Below the pieces are notes generated by a model. That model did no database searches, was not told where the DNA came from, and worked only from the letters and a program-made list of their open reading frames with translations. A stretch of 64,000 bases of DNA from Comamonas thiooxydans (GTDB taxonomy: Bacteria > Pseudomonadota > Gammaproteobacteria > Burkholderiales > Burkholderiaceae_C). A program made the position numbers and the translations under genes. Below are positions 50,903 through 59,434 of this stretch, piece after piece. Positions within the stretch are counted from its first letter, which is position 1; each line of letters starts with the position of its first letter. The stretch is from positions 496,001 to 560,000 of the forward strand of contig NZ_BBVD01000007.1 in NCBI RefSeq assembly GCF_000964545.1, written 5' to 3'.

Positions 50903-51928
50903 ATGAACGTACAAACCATCACCATCGATCCGGTGGACCGTTTGCTCAACACGGGTCTGAAGAACCTCTGGTATGCGGTCTGCCCTTCGGATTTCGTCAA
51001 GACCGAGCCCGTCTCGCTGCGCCGCTTCGGCCGCAAGATCGCGCTGTGGCGCGATGCTGCCGGTCAGGTCCATGCGCTGGAAGACCATTGCCCGCACCGC
51101 GGCGCACCGCTGTCCCAGGGCGTGATCCTGGGCGACCGCCTGGCCTGCCCCTACCACGGCGTGGAAGTGCGCTGCGACGGCACGGTGACCAAGGTGCCCG
51201 GCAGCCCCGGCTGCAAGCTCGAAGGCTCGCGCGCCGCGCTGGCTTTCCATGTGCGCGAGATGCATGGCGCGATCTTTCTCTACAACAGCGACAAGCATGT
51301 GGACGAAGCTCCCGATTTCAGCTTGCCCGAGGAACTGAGCTCGCCCGAGTACTCGAACTTCCTGTGCTATGCCGAGTGGCGCAGCGACTACCGCTACGCG
51401 CTGGACAACGTCATGGACCCCATGCACGGCACCTTCCTGCACAAGCAGTCGCACTCCATGGCCGAGGGCGACAGCAAGGCCAGCTTCCAGGTGCGTGACA
51501 CCGATCACGGCTTCGTGTTCGAGAAGGTCGGCCAGCGCGGCGTGAACTTCGACTGGACCGAATATGGCGAAACCGGCGTGCAGTGGATGCGCCTGGAGAT
51601 TCCCTATCCCAAGACCGGCGGCCCCGGCGGCAACTTTGCCATCGTGGCCTGCGTCACGCCCATCAGCGCCGACCTGTGCGCCGTGTTCTTCTGGCGTGCG
51701 CGCAAGGTGCAGGGCTGGATGCGCGACACCTGGCGCTTCCTCTACCGCAACCGCCTCGAGGCACGCCACTGGGCCGTGCTGGAGCAGGACCGCATCATGA
51801 TGGAGCAGATGGAAGCCGACGCCAACGAGCGCGAGAATCTCTACCAGCATGACATCGGCCTGGTGCGCCTGCGTCGCCACCTGCGTCGTCAGGCCCAGGA
51901 ACAGATCGACGAAGGCATCGCATCATGA
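50903..51928 (+). CDS. Rieske non-heme iron oxygenase, alpha subunit (O-demethylase-like)
   Basis: A 341-residue oxygenase. The Rieske [2Fe-2S] ligands are Cys63/His65 (CPHRGAPL) and Cys82/His85 (CPYHGVEV). The mononuclear iron site is in DNVMDPMHGTFLH (His175, His180). Size and pairing with a VanB-type reductase fit the vanillate O-demethylase and related group, which also includes phthalate-type dioxygenases. It likely hydroxylates or demethylates an aromatic acid to a catechol for the VOC enzyme. Its stop overlaps the reductase start (ATGA). Confidence 0.93.
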   Translation: MNVQTITIDPVDRLLNTGLKNLWYAVCPSDFVKTEPVSLRRFGRKIALWRDAAGQVHALEDHCPHRGAPLSQGVILGDRLACPYHGVEVRCDGTVTKVPGSPGCKLEGSRAALAFHVREMHGAIFLYNSDKHVDEAPDFSLPEELSSPEYSNFLCYAEWRSDYRYALDNVMDPMHGTFLHKQSHSMAEGDSKASFQVRDTDHGFVFEKVGQRGVNFDWTEYGETGVQWMRLEIPYPKTGGPGGNFAIVACVTPISADLCAVFFWRARKVQGWMRDTWRFLYRNRLEARHWAVLEQDRIMMEQMEADANERENLYQHDIGLVRLRRHLRRQAQEQIDEGIAS

Positions 51929-52884
51929 GCAACAGCTTGCAGGCATTTGTGCACACGCTGCGCTTCGAGGCCCAGGACACCATCAGCGTGGAGCTGCGCC
52001 CGGTCGATGGCGGCGAGTTCCCGGCCTTTACGGCCGGCTCGCACATCGATCTGCACCTGCCCAACGGGCTGGTGCGCAGCTATTCCCTGTCCAACGACAG
52101 CAGCGAGCGCCACCGCTACGTGGTCGGCGTGCTGCGCGACCGCGCCAGCCGCGGTGGCTCGCGCTGCGTGCACGAGTCGCTGCGCGTGGGCATGCCCATC
52201 ACCATCTCCGAGCCGCGCAACCACTTCGCACTCGACGAGACAGCGACGCATTCGGTGCTGGTGGCCGGCGGCATAGGCATCACGCCCATGCTGTGCATGG
52301 CACGCCGGCTCAAGGCCCAGGGACATTCGTTCGAGATGCTGTACTTTGCGCGCGAGCGCAAGAGCGCGGCCTTCCTCGATGAGCTCACGGCATTGGGCAT
52401 GCCGCTGCACCTGCACTTCGATGCCGAGGCGGGCGGGCCGCCCGACCTGAAGGCATTGCTGGCGCAGCGCGCACCCGATGCGGGCCTGCACCACTACTCC
52501 TGCGGCCCGACGCCCATGCTCGACGCTTTCGAGAAGTTCTGCGCCGAGCTCGGCCATGCCAACGCCCACATTGAGCGTTTCACGCCGGTGGAAGTCAAGG
52601 CCGCGTCCGATGCGCGCAGCAACTACACGGTGGAGCTCAAGCGCAGCGGCCGCTTCATCGAGATCACGCCCGACAAGTCCCTGCTGGACACGCTGCTGGA
52701 CGCCGGTGTCGATGTGGACCACAGCTGCTGCGAAGGGGTCTGCGGCTCCTGCGAGACCCGCGTGCTGGAAGGTGTGCCCGACCACCGCGACTCGGTGCTC
52801 AGCCCCAAGGAGCGCGCCGCCAACAAGGTCATGATGGTCTGCGTCTCCGGCTGCAAGAGCGAGCGTTTAGTTCTGGATATATGA
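51925..52884 (+). CDS. Rieske oxygenase reductase (VanB/phthalate reductase type)
   Basis: A 319-residue electron-transfer protein. Domains in order: flavin (RSYSLSND at 51-58), NAD (VLVAGGIGITPML, near 111-123) and a C-terminal plant-type [2Fe-2S] domain with cysteines at 268, 273, 276 and 306. This order is that of the phthalate dioxygenase reductase group. It passes electrons from NAD(P)H to the oxygenase encoded just before, to which it is translationally coupled. Confidence 0.95.
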   Translation: MSNSLQAFVHTLRFEAQDTISVELRPVDGGEFPAFTAGSHIDLHLPNGLVRSYSLSNDSSERHRYVVGVLRDRASRGGSRCVHESLRVGMPITISEPRNHFALDETATHSVLVAGGIGITPMLCMARRLKAQGHSFEMLYFARERKSAAFLDELTALGMPLHLHFDAEAGGPPDLKALLAQRAPDAGLHHYSCGPTPMLDAFEKFCAELGHANAHIERFTPVEVKAASDARSNYTVELKRSGRFIEITPDKSLLDTLLDAGVDVDHSCCEGVCGSCETRVLEGVPDHRDSVLSPKERAANKVMMVCVSGCKSERLVLDI

Positions 52885-53000
52885 CGCTCCGGGGTACGTG
52901 TCGTACCGGTGCTTCCCTGCTCGCTGCGCGAGTGAGGTGGCACCTTCGGTGCGACGCGACCGGCCCGGGCCCTTGCTCGGTATCCCTTGGCCGCGCCATG
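52884..53000 (+). repeat. GC-rich post-stop repeat, family A copy 5 (diverged)
   Basis: Starts at the reductase stop codon. The later part GGTGCGACGCGACCGGCCCG and GGCCCTTGCTCGGTATCCC aligns with the tails of copies 2 and 3; the first part has drifted (CGGGGTACGTGTCGTACCGG makes its own small hairpin). Confidence 0.55.
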
Positions 53001-53080
53001 TTGAATTGACCAGCGCAGCACCGGACCAGCCACTGAATAAAAGCCACCGTCCCAAACCACCTCTTAGAGGAGACAAAACC

Positions 53081-54145
53081 ATGAAGTCCATCCATACGCC
53101 GGCCCTCGGCGTGGCGCTAGCCTGTCTGGCGTCTTTGCCCGGTGCCGCTTCGGCACAGTCCAAGGTCGAGCTTTTCGGCGTCGTCGACGTCGGCGTTGCC
53201 CATCTGGGCGGCTCGGGAGCCTCCAAGACCGGTCTTTCCACAGGCGGTGCCAACATCAGCCGCCTGGGCTTTCGAGGCACAGAGGACCTGGGCGGCGGCC
53301 TTAAGGCGGGATTCTGGCTCGAGGCCGGCCTGGATGTGGACAGCGGCGCTGGCAAGGCCACGGGCGGCGGTCTGAGCTTCAACCGCCGCTCCACAGTCAG
53401 CCTGATGGGCAACTGGGGCGAGGTGCGCCTGGGGCGCGATGACTCGGCCACTTTTCTGAACACGCTGATCTTCGATCCCTTCCTGACCAACGGCGTCGGC
53501 GGCACGGGTGCCTTCACCATGCTGGGCATTCCGGGCATCCCTTCGACTGGCGGTGCGCCCATACAGATCAGCAATGCGGTGAGCTATTTCCTGCCCCAGA
53601 ACCTGGGCGGCTTCTACGGCCAGGCACAGCTGGCATTCGGTGAGCAGCCCAGCGGTGCTCCCAACAAGCGCGAGGGCGACTACCGTGGCCTGCGCCTGGG
53701 TTACCGCCAGGGCGCTTTCAATGGTGCGCTGGCCACGGGCCGGCTCTACGGCAATACCAGCGACACCAATCTGACGGCGAACAACGTAGGCCTGTCCTAC
53801 GACTTCGGCGTGGCCAAGCCCATGCTGCTTTGGGCCTCGGAAAAACGCGGCCCCACCAAGATCACGGCCGTGCAGCTGGGCGTGACGGCTCCCGTGGGCA
53901 ATGGCGAGGCCCGTGCCTCCTTTGGCCACTACAACCTGTCCGGTAGCAATGCGGACTGGAACAAGATCAGCGTGGGCTATGGCTACAACCTCTCCAAGCG
54001 CACCCAGGTCTACGGCACTTATGCCTTCCTGAAGAACAAGGGCTCGGCGGCGAAGTCCATCGGCGTGCAGGGGCTGAGCGCTCCCGGTACCACGCCGGGC
54101 GGCAACTCCAATGGCCTGGAACTGGGCATCCGCCACTTCTTCTGA
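53081..54145 (+). CDS. Gram-negative outer-membrane porin
   Basis: A 354-residue porin of the general betaproteobacterial (OmpC-like) type. Signal peptide to about residue 25 (PGAASAQSKVELFGVVDVG follows), then alternating beta strands, NRRSTVSLMGNWGEVRLGRD near 105-125, and the terminal LGIRHFF ending in Phe for membrane insertion. It lies 196 bases after the reductase, with a family A repeat between. The likely role is to admit the substrate of unit B through the outer membrane. Confidence 0.93.
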   Translation: MKSIHTPALGVALACLASLPGAASAQSKVELFGVVDVGVAHLGGSGASKTGLSTGGANISRLGFRGTEDLGGGLKAGFWLEAGLDVDSGAGKATGGGLSFNRRSTVSLMGNWGEVRLGRDDSATFLNTLIFDPFLTNGVGGTGAFTMLGIPGIPSTGGAPIQISNAVSYFLPQNLGGFYGQAQLAFGEQPSGAPNKREGDYRGLRLGYRQGAFNGALATGRLYGNTSDTNLTANNVGLSYDFGVAKPMLLWASEKRGPTKITAVQLGVTAPVGNGEARASFGHYNLSGSNADWNKISVGYGYNLSKRTQVYGTYAFLKNKGSAAKSIGVQGLSAPGTTPGGNSNGLELGIRHFF

Positions 54146-54157
54146 TCCTGCCCCGCA

Positions 54158-54243
54158 GGGCCGGCCAAGGCCGGCCCCGGGGGTTTCGGCGGCAGCACGG
54201 CTGCCGAACCGCGCGCCCGCCAGGACGTGCGCCCTGGCGGGGC
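54158..54243. repeat. GC-rich hairpin series between porin and MFS genes
   Basis: Three stems in a row: GGGCCGGCC-AA-GGCCGGCCC (54158-54177), a partial one around TTCGGCGGCAGC and GCTGCCGAA, and CCCGCCAGG with CCTGGCGGG. No T-run follows, so these are not classical terminators but could slow or end transcription. Confidence 0.5.
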
Positions 54244-54297
54244 CGGCGAGTGCCGGTCCCGGCTTTTCTCTCTTCCAACGCTAGCCGGACCCATATC

Positions 54298-55566
54298 ATG
54301 AAAGACTCACGCTCGTTGCGCTGGTGGGGCGTGGTCACGCTGTTCGTGATCGTCGCCATTTCCTACGTGGACCGGATCAATATCTCGGTCCTCATCACCG
54401 ATCACGACTTTCTGTCGCACATCGGTCTCACATCCGACGATCGAACGCGTCAGGGCCTGCTGGCCACGGCCTTCATGGTCGGCTACGGTGTTTCGTCCTT
54501 TGTGCTCACGCCGTTCTGCGCGGCGCTGTTCGGCGTGCGCCGCAGCCTGTTCGCGGGGCTGCTGCTGTGGGGCGTGGTGACCTTTCTGTCGCCGGCCATG
54601 AACAGCTACGGGCTGCTGTTGGCCTCGCGCATTCTGCTGGGCGTGTCCGAGGGGCCGCTGTTCTCCCTGGCCGGCAGCTACATCAAGGCGCATTTCGAGA
54701 GCCGCGAGAACGGCAAACCCAACTCCCTGGTCAATATGGGCACCGGACTGGGCCTGGCGGTAGGCTATCCCTTTGTCGGCTACCTGGTCGTGGGCCACAA
54801 CTGGGAGACCTCGTTCCATGTGCTGGGCCTGATCAACGTGCTGCTGGGCGTTCCCCTGGTCTGGGCCTTTGTGCGCATGCCCAAGGTGGAGACCGGCATG
54901 CCCAAGCCCCAGTCGATGGGCGAGGCCGTGGGCCAGGTCGGCCAGATCGTGCGCGGCGCCATGCACACGCGCTATCTGTGGCTGATCACCATTCTCACGG
55001 CGGCCTTTCTGTCCTATCTCTGGGGCAGCAGCAACTGGCTGCCCGCCTATCTCAAGGAATCGCGCGGCTTTTCCATGCGCGAGATGGGCTGGCTGGCTTC
55101 GCTGCCGCAATATGCGAGCGTGGCTGCGGTCTTCGTGGGCGGCATGATCATCGACCGCATCGCGCGCCGCCAGGTGCCGCTGATCTTTGTCTTCGGCAGC
55201 TTGGGCGTGGCGATTGCAGTGTGGCTGGCCATCCATATGGAAGACCGCTATGCGGCGGCCTATTGCCTGATTGCCGCCAACTTCTGCTGGGGACTGATGA
55301 GCCCGGCCATTCCCAGTACCGTGCAGCACTGCGCGCGGCCCGAGCATGTGGCCAGCGCCTATGGCGTGGTCAACGGCGCGGGCAGTCTGGTCGCGGGCTT
55401 CATGCCGGCCATCATGGGTGCGGTGATAGGCGCGCTGTCGGCACGCGGCGGCGTGAGTGCGGGATTCTTTGCGGGCTTCGCGGCGCTGATAGGCACGCAG
55501 GTGATCGTGATGCTGTGCGGCATCGTGCTCTGGGTGCGCGAGCGCGGTGAGGGTAGTGCAGCATAA
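54298..55566 (+). CDS. Major facilitator superfamily transporter (anion:cation symporter type)
   Basis: A 422-residue inner-membrane carrier with 12 predicted helices. The first helix has VAISYVDRINISVLI, and the loop between helices 2 and 3 has FGVRRSLFAG, features of the ACS group that takes up organic acids (aromatic acids, phthalate, hexuronates). ATG at 54298 fits. It is the last gene of unit B and probably imports its substrate with protons. Followed by a long non-coding stretch. Confidence 0.93.
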   Translation: MKDSRSLRWWGVVTLFVIVAISYVDRINISVLITDHDFLSHIGLTSDDRTRQGLLATAFMVGYGVSSFVLTPFCAALFGVRRSLFAGLLLWGVVTFLSPAMNSYGLLLASRILLGVSEGPLFSLAGSYIKAHFESRENGKPNSLVNMGTGLGLAVGYPFVGYLVVGHNWETSFHVLGLINVLLGVPLVWAFVRMPKVETGMPKPQSMGEAVGQVGQIVRGAMHTRYLWLITILTAAFLSYLWGSSNWLPAYLKESRGFSMREMGWLASLPQYASVAAVFVGGMIIDRIARRQVPLIFVFGSLGVAIAVWLAIHMEDRYAAAYCLIAANFCWGLMSPAIPSTVQHCARPEHVASAYGVVNGAGSLVAGFMPAIMGAVIGALSARGGVSAGFFAGFAALIGTQVIVMLCGIVLWVRERGEGSAA

Positions 55567-56332
55567 GCTACCCTCAGACTGTTCAGTAGAAGCAGTCTCA
55601 GACCATCCTGACTTATGCATCTGTGATGCTGCTCAGACGATAGCTTCTGCAGTGCCGTGACCTTGTCTCTGCGACCTGTGGATTTTCAGTCCTGGGCCTG
55701 CGCTTGACTTCATCCCCGCTTGCATGGGGGCTGAGGTGGACCGCGTCAATGCACTTGGTACTTGGTGCTGGCAGACTGGAGCTGCGGTAATGAGCGATGG
55801 CGAACATCGCATTCAGCGCGTCCGCGACTATGTGGAACAAACGCGCGAACTCATCGAACTGGGATGCAAGAGGCAGTCCCGTCGCCATGCGACCGGGACC
55901 AGCGCAAAGCTGCCTCCATGAGCGGTTTGTGTGCCATACAACGATCACCTGTGCATCCTGACCCCGGCGCAGCGCCAGCGTGGCCCGGCGCCGGGTTTGA
56001 CCGCAGCGCCGGGCAGTAACTGAAGGCGGTGCTTCTGCCGCGGTGGGGTCATGGTCGCAAGCGGACCGCTGCCTGGATGCAACGGAAGGGCGGTGACGAT
56101 CTCGGCGAGGTATCCAGGAGAACCCTATTGCACAACGCCTAAGAACTACTTAGTCTTCGTCTCTGAATATTTCAAATATATTTACAGTCTATTTAAAGAC
56201 GAAGTATTTCACCGCTCATCTGGATTCCGTGCGCTGATGCAGCGAGCGTTATCCCAACAAACGGTTTCGTGCAACGGACTTGCGCGGAACTGAAGGCGGT
56301 GTTCTTAGGTGGTTTTTTACAAGGGTAGTTTT
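55567..56332. other. Long intergenic region between catabolic block and hydroxyproline-type cluster
   Basis: About 766 bases without a recognisable gene. Short frames exist (for example 55724-55921) but have no ribosome site or known motif. The direct repeat AACTGAAGGCGGTG occurs at 56018-56031 and 56288-56301. From about 56140 to 56220 the sequence turns AT-rich and holds a probable promoter. It may contain debris of a lost gene or element; I could not identify one. Confidence 0.5.
56165..56210. promoter_or_regulatory. AT-rich promoter/operator region of the DHDPS-family gene
   Basis: GAATATTTCAAATATATTT with the palindrome AAATATATTT, then GAAGTATTTC, resembling the AT-rich motifs before the TRAP operon, the GntR gene and the aldehyde dehydrogenase. 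Candidate site for the GntR regulator. Confidence 0.3.
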
Positions 56333-57277
56333 ATGGAAACGAACATCTTTACCGGCACCATTCCTGCACTCATGACTCCATGCACCGCACAAGGCACGCC
56401 AGATTACGACGCGCTGGTCGCCATGGGCAAAGAGCTCATGGCCGCAGGCATGAGCGCTGTTGTGTACTGTGGATCCATGGGGGATTGGCCTCTTCTCACG
56501 GCAGAGCAACGCCAAGAGGGCGTGGCCAGGCTGGTGGCCGCAGGTATCCCGACTATTGTGGGGACCGGCGCGGTGAACTCGAAGGAAGCCGTGGCTCATG
56601 CCGCCCACGCTGCGAAAGTGGGGGCACAGGGGTTGATGGTGATTCCTCGGGTGTTGTCGCGCGGCACTTCCCTGGCTGCGCAGAAAGCCCACTTCACTGC
56701 TATTTTGGAAGCCGCCCCGAAGCTGCCGGCCGTGATCTACAACAGCCCACACTATGGCTTTGCAACTCGCGCCGACATGTTCTTCGAGCTGCGCGCCAAG
56801 TACTCCAACCTGATCGGCTTCAAGGAGTTCGGCGGTGCAGAAGGCCTGCGCTATGCCGCTGAGCACATCACCTCGAAGGACAACGACGTCACATTGATGG
56901 CGGGTGTCGACACCCAGGTGTTTTACGGTTTTGTGAATTGCGGTGCTACGGGTTGCATTACGGGCATTGGCAATGCACTACCCAAGGAAGTTCTGCTCCT
57001 GGTTGAGCTGAGCAAAAAAGCAGCTCAGGGGGATGTCGTTGCTCGGCGTCAAGCTCAGGAGTTGGATGCTGCACTGGCCGTGCTGTCGTCCTTTGACGAA
57101 GGCACGGATCTGGTTCTGTACTACAAGCACCTGCTGGTCCTCAACGGCAAGAAGGAGTACACGCTGCACTTCAATGCAAGCGATGTATTGACCGACTCGC
57201 AACGCCGGTATGCCGAATCCCAGTATCAACTCTTTCGTAACTGGTATGCCGCCTGGTCCAAGGGTCTGAGTCATTGA
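56333..57277 (+). CDS. DHDPS-family aldolase, probable pyrroline-4-hydroxy-2-carboxylate deaminase
   Basis: A 314-residue TIM-barrel Schiff-base enzyme. The lysine is Lys164 (LIGFKEFGG) and the helper tyrosine Tyr136 (VIYNSP). The opening FTGTIPALMTPC, AVVYCGSMGDWPLLT, VIPRVLSRG and VLYYKHLLVLNGKKEYTLHF match my memory of rhizobial HypD-type deaminases that turn pyrroline-4-hydroxy-2-carboxylate into alpha-ketoglutarate semialdehyde. The later genes of the cluster support this. A true dihydrodipicolinate synthase is less likely. The ATG at 56333 follows AAGGG. Has its own terminator. Confidence 0.85.
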   Translation: METNIFTGTIPALMTPCTAQGTPDYDALVAMGKELMAAGMSAVVYCGSMGDWPLLTAEQRQEGVARLVAAGIPTIVGTGAVNSKEAVAHAAHAAKVGAQGLMVIPRVLSRGTSLAAQKAHFTAILEAAPKLPAVIYNSPHYGFATRADMFFELRAKYSNLIGFKEFGGAEGLRYAAEHITSKDNDVTLMAGVDTQVFYGFVNCGATGCITGIGNALPKEVLLLVELSKKAAQGDVVARRQAQELDAALAVLSSFDEGTDLVLYYKHLLVLNGKKEYTLHFNASDVLTDSQRRYAESQYQLFRNWYAAWSKGLSH

Positions 57278-57290
57278 TCCAGCGTGAGTC

Positions 57291-57314
57291 AGCTCCCCGT
57301 GGGGAGCTTTTTTT
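57291..57314 (+). terminator. Terminator of the DHDPS-family gene
   Basis: AGCTCCCC-GT-GGGGAGCT followed by six T. Confidence 0.9.
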
Positions 57315-57417
57315 GGGGCATCGATCCAGATCGGAAGCTTGCATCTTCCAGAAACCAGGGTTAGCAGTTTCGCCGGGTTTCCAGGCAAACACCTATTGGA
57401 TCAATTGAAAAAACTTC

Positions 57418-57449
57418 TAATATATTTAATATATTTTTGAGATGTATTC
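57418..57449. promoter_or_regulatory. AT-rich promoter/operator region of the TRAP operon
   Basis: TAATATATTTAATATATTTT followed by GATGTATTC (57441-57449). The 9-mer is repeated in the same relation in front of the GntR gene. Candidate operator. Confidence 0.4.
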
Positions 57450-57489
57450 AATCTTCTGCGCCTCATTTCGTCAAATCTAAAGAACCTAT

Positions 57490-58122
57490 ATGGACGATAC
57501 AACCCGACCCGCTACCGCCATCAAGCAGCCGCCATGGATTGTGCGCTGGGTGCTGGATGCCTCTGATGCGCTGCTGCGCATGGAACGGTGGTTGCTCACC
57601 TTCGCGATGTGTTTTCTGACCGCACTCATTTTGCTCAATGTGGTGACACGCTACAGTGGCATGCCGCTGTACTGGGTGGATGAAGCGGCGGTGTACACCG
57701 TGGTCTGGCTCACCTTCATCGGTGCTTCGGTCATGACGCGCCTGCGACTGGATTTTGCAGTGACGATGCTCACCGATAAGCTGAGTCCTCGCAACGCGCG
57801 GCGTGCCAAGGTGATTGCCACGGTCGGAGTGCTGTTTTTTTCTTTGGCGCTCTTTGCGATGTGCTGGCGTTGGATGGATCCCATTGGTATTGCCAGCAAG
57901 GGGTTTGATGCCAAGGAATACGCGGCGGAGTCGTTTAACTTTCTCTATACCGAACAGACCCAGACGCTGGAGTGGCCGGTCTGGGTGCTGCAACTGATCA
58001 TGCCGATCTTCGCAGTCTGTATGAGCCTGCATGCACTTGCCAATCTGTTGGAAGACATGAGCCTCGCACCCAAGCGCCAGCACCCTGGCTTTGCGGCAAC
58101 CAACCCAGACGCGGTGAACTGA
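57490..58122 (+). CDS. TRAP transporter small membrane subunit (DctQ type)
   Basis: A 210-residue inner-membrane protein with four predicted helices, the usual size for DctQ. The DctQ pattern FLTALILLNVVTRYSG...LYWVDEAAVYTVVWLTFIGA is clear. With DctM, one base downstream, and DctP it makes a sodium-driven uptake system. In this neighbourhood the substrate is probably hydroxyproline or a related imino acid (inference). Confidence 0.92.
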   Translation: MDDTTRPATAIKQPPWIVRWVLDASDALLRMERWLLTFAMCFLTALILLNVVTRYSGMPLYWVDEAAVYTVVWLTFIGASVMTRLRLDFAVTMLTDKLSPRNARRAKVIATVGVLFFSLALFAMCWRWMDPIGIASKGFDAKEYAAESFNFLYTEQTQTLEWPVWVLQLIMPIFAVCMSLHALANLLEDMSLAPKRQHPGFAATNPDAVN

Positions 58123-58123
58123 C

Positions 58124-59389
58124 ATGCTGACCTCCATTTTCTTCATCGCAATCATGATGGTGGGTGTTCCCATCGGCCTCTGTCTTTGCCTTTCGGGGAT
58201 TTTTTATATCTACAACACCGAGAACACGGTGTTGCTGCAGTCCTTCCCTTCCCAGATGTTCGGGGGGGTGGACAGCTATGGCCTGATTGCCATACCGCTC
58301 TTTATCTTGATCGGTGAGGTCATGAACAGCGGCGGCATTACACGCCGACTGGTGGACTTGTCGATGGCGTTCGTGGGCTCCATCAAGGGCGGGCTTGCCT
58401 ATGTGAATATCCTGGCCAACATGCTGGTGTCATCCATCATTGGCTCCGCAACGGCGCAGGTGGCCATCATGTCGCAGGTGATGGTGCCGGAGATGGAGAA
58501 GCAAGGCTATGACAAGACCTTTGCTGCAGGCCTGACCGTGTATGGCGGCATGCTGGGTCCGATCATTCCGCCGTCGGTGATGTTTGTGGTCTACAGCGTG
58601 CTGGCCCAGGTCGCGGTGGGCGATATGCTGATCGCAGGCATATTGCCAGGTGTTCTGTTGACGGTGCTGTTCTTTGCAGTCATTGCCTGTATGGGCGTGA
58701 TCTACAACTATCCACGAAGCCCCAAGCGAACCTTGCTCGAACGGGCCAAGACCGTGCTGGTTTCCAGCCCGACACTGTTGATTCCGCTGGTCATTGTGGG
58801 TTCCATCCTCACCGGCTTCGCCAACCCCACGGAGGCTGCCGCTGTGGGTGCGATCAGCGCAGTGTTGGTCGGTCGCTATGTGACCCGTGAATTCAAATAC
58901 TCAGACCTGGGCGCGATCATGCTGCGTTCGGGCATCTACTCGGCCATTGTGCTGTTTCTGGTTGCAGCAGCGGCAGTGTTCTCGTGGTTGTTGATATACG
59001 GCAAGGTGCCTCAGATGGTCGCTGCCTGGGTGCAGACCGTGGCGCATGACCCGATTACCTTCCTGCTGCTGGTCAACGTGATTTTGCTGGTCATTGGCAC
59101 GGTGATCGACGGGATTCCCGGCTTGATCATGACCGCGCCGATTCTTCTGCCCATCGCCACCGAGATCTACCACATCGATCCCCGCCACTTTGGAGTGGTG
59201 ATCGTCATCAACCTGGTGCTGGGATTGATGACGCCGCCGGTGGGGCTGAGCTTCTTCGTGGCTGCAGCGGTCACTGGTGCCAAGCCGGGTCCCATGTTCA
59301 TCGTCACGTTGCCATTCTTCATCATCAGTTGCGTGGCACTTGTCATGCTCTCGCTGTTCCCCAGCTTGTCGTTGGGCTTGCTGAACTGA
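58124..59389 (+). CDS. TRAP transporter large membrane subunit (DctM type)
   Basis: A 421-residue inner-membrane protein with about 12 helices. Signature stretches are IPLFILIGEVMNSGGITRRL, GSATAQVAIMSQVMVPEM and GGMLGPIIPPSVMFVVYSVL, then GLMTPPVGLSFFVAAA near the end. It carries the transport pathway for the ligand delivered by the DctP protein 45 bases downstream. One base separates it from the DctQ gene. Confidence 0.95.
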   Translation: MLTSIFFIAIMMVGVPIGLCLCLSGIFYIYNTENTVLLQSFPSQMFGGVDSYGLIAIPLFILIGEVMNSGGITRRLVDLSMAFVGSIKGGLAYVNILANMLVSSIIGSATAQVAIMSQVMVPEMEKQGYDKTFAAGLTVYGGMLGPIIPPSVMFVVYSVLAQVAVGDMLIAGILPGVLLTVLFFAVIACMGVIYNYPRSPKRTLLERAKTVLVSSPTLLIPLVIVGSILTGFANPTEAAAVGAISAVLVGRYVTREFKYSDLGAIMLRSGIYSAIVLFLVAAAAVFSWLLIYGKVPQMVAAWVQTVAHDPITFLLLVNVILLVIGTVIDGIPGLIMTAPILLPIATEIYHIDPRHFGVVIVINLVLGLMTPPVGLSFFVAAAVTGAKPGPMFIVTLPFFIISCVALVMLSLFPSLSLGLLN

Positions 59390-59434
59390 TCCGATTCTTC
59401 GCCCTGCTTCGCCTTTCCCTCTACGGAGTTTTTC

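Noticed and set aside
55613..55948. Short frames on both strands as genes or transposase remnants
   Set aside because: No ribosome site, no recognisable motif, and they overlap each other; nothing supports coding.
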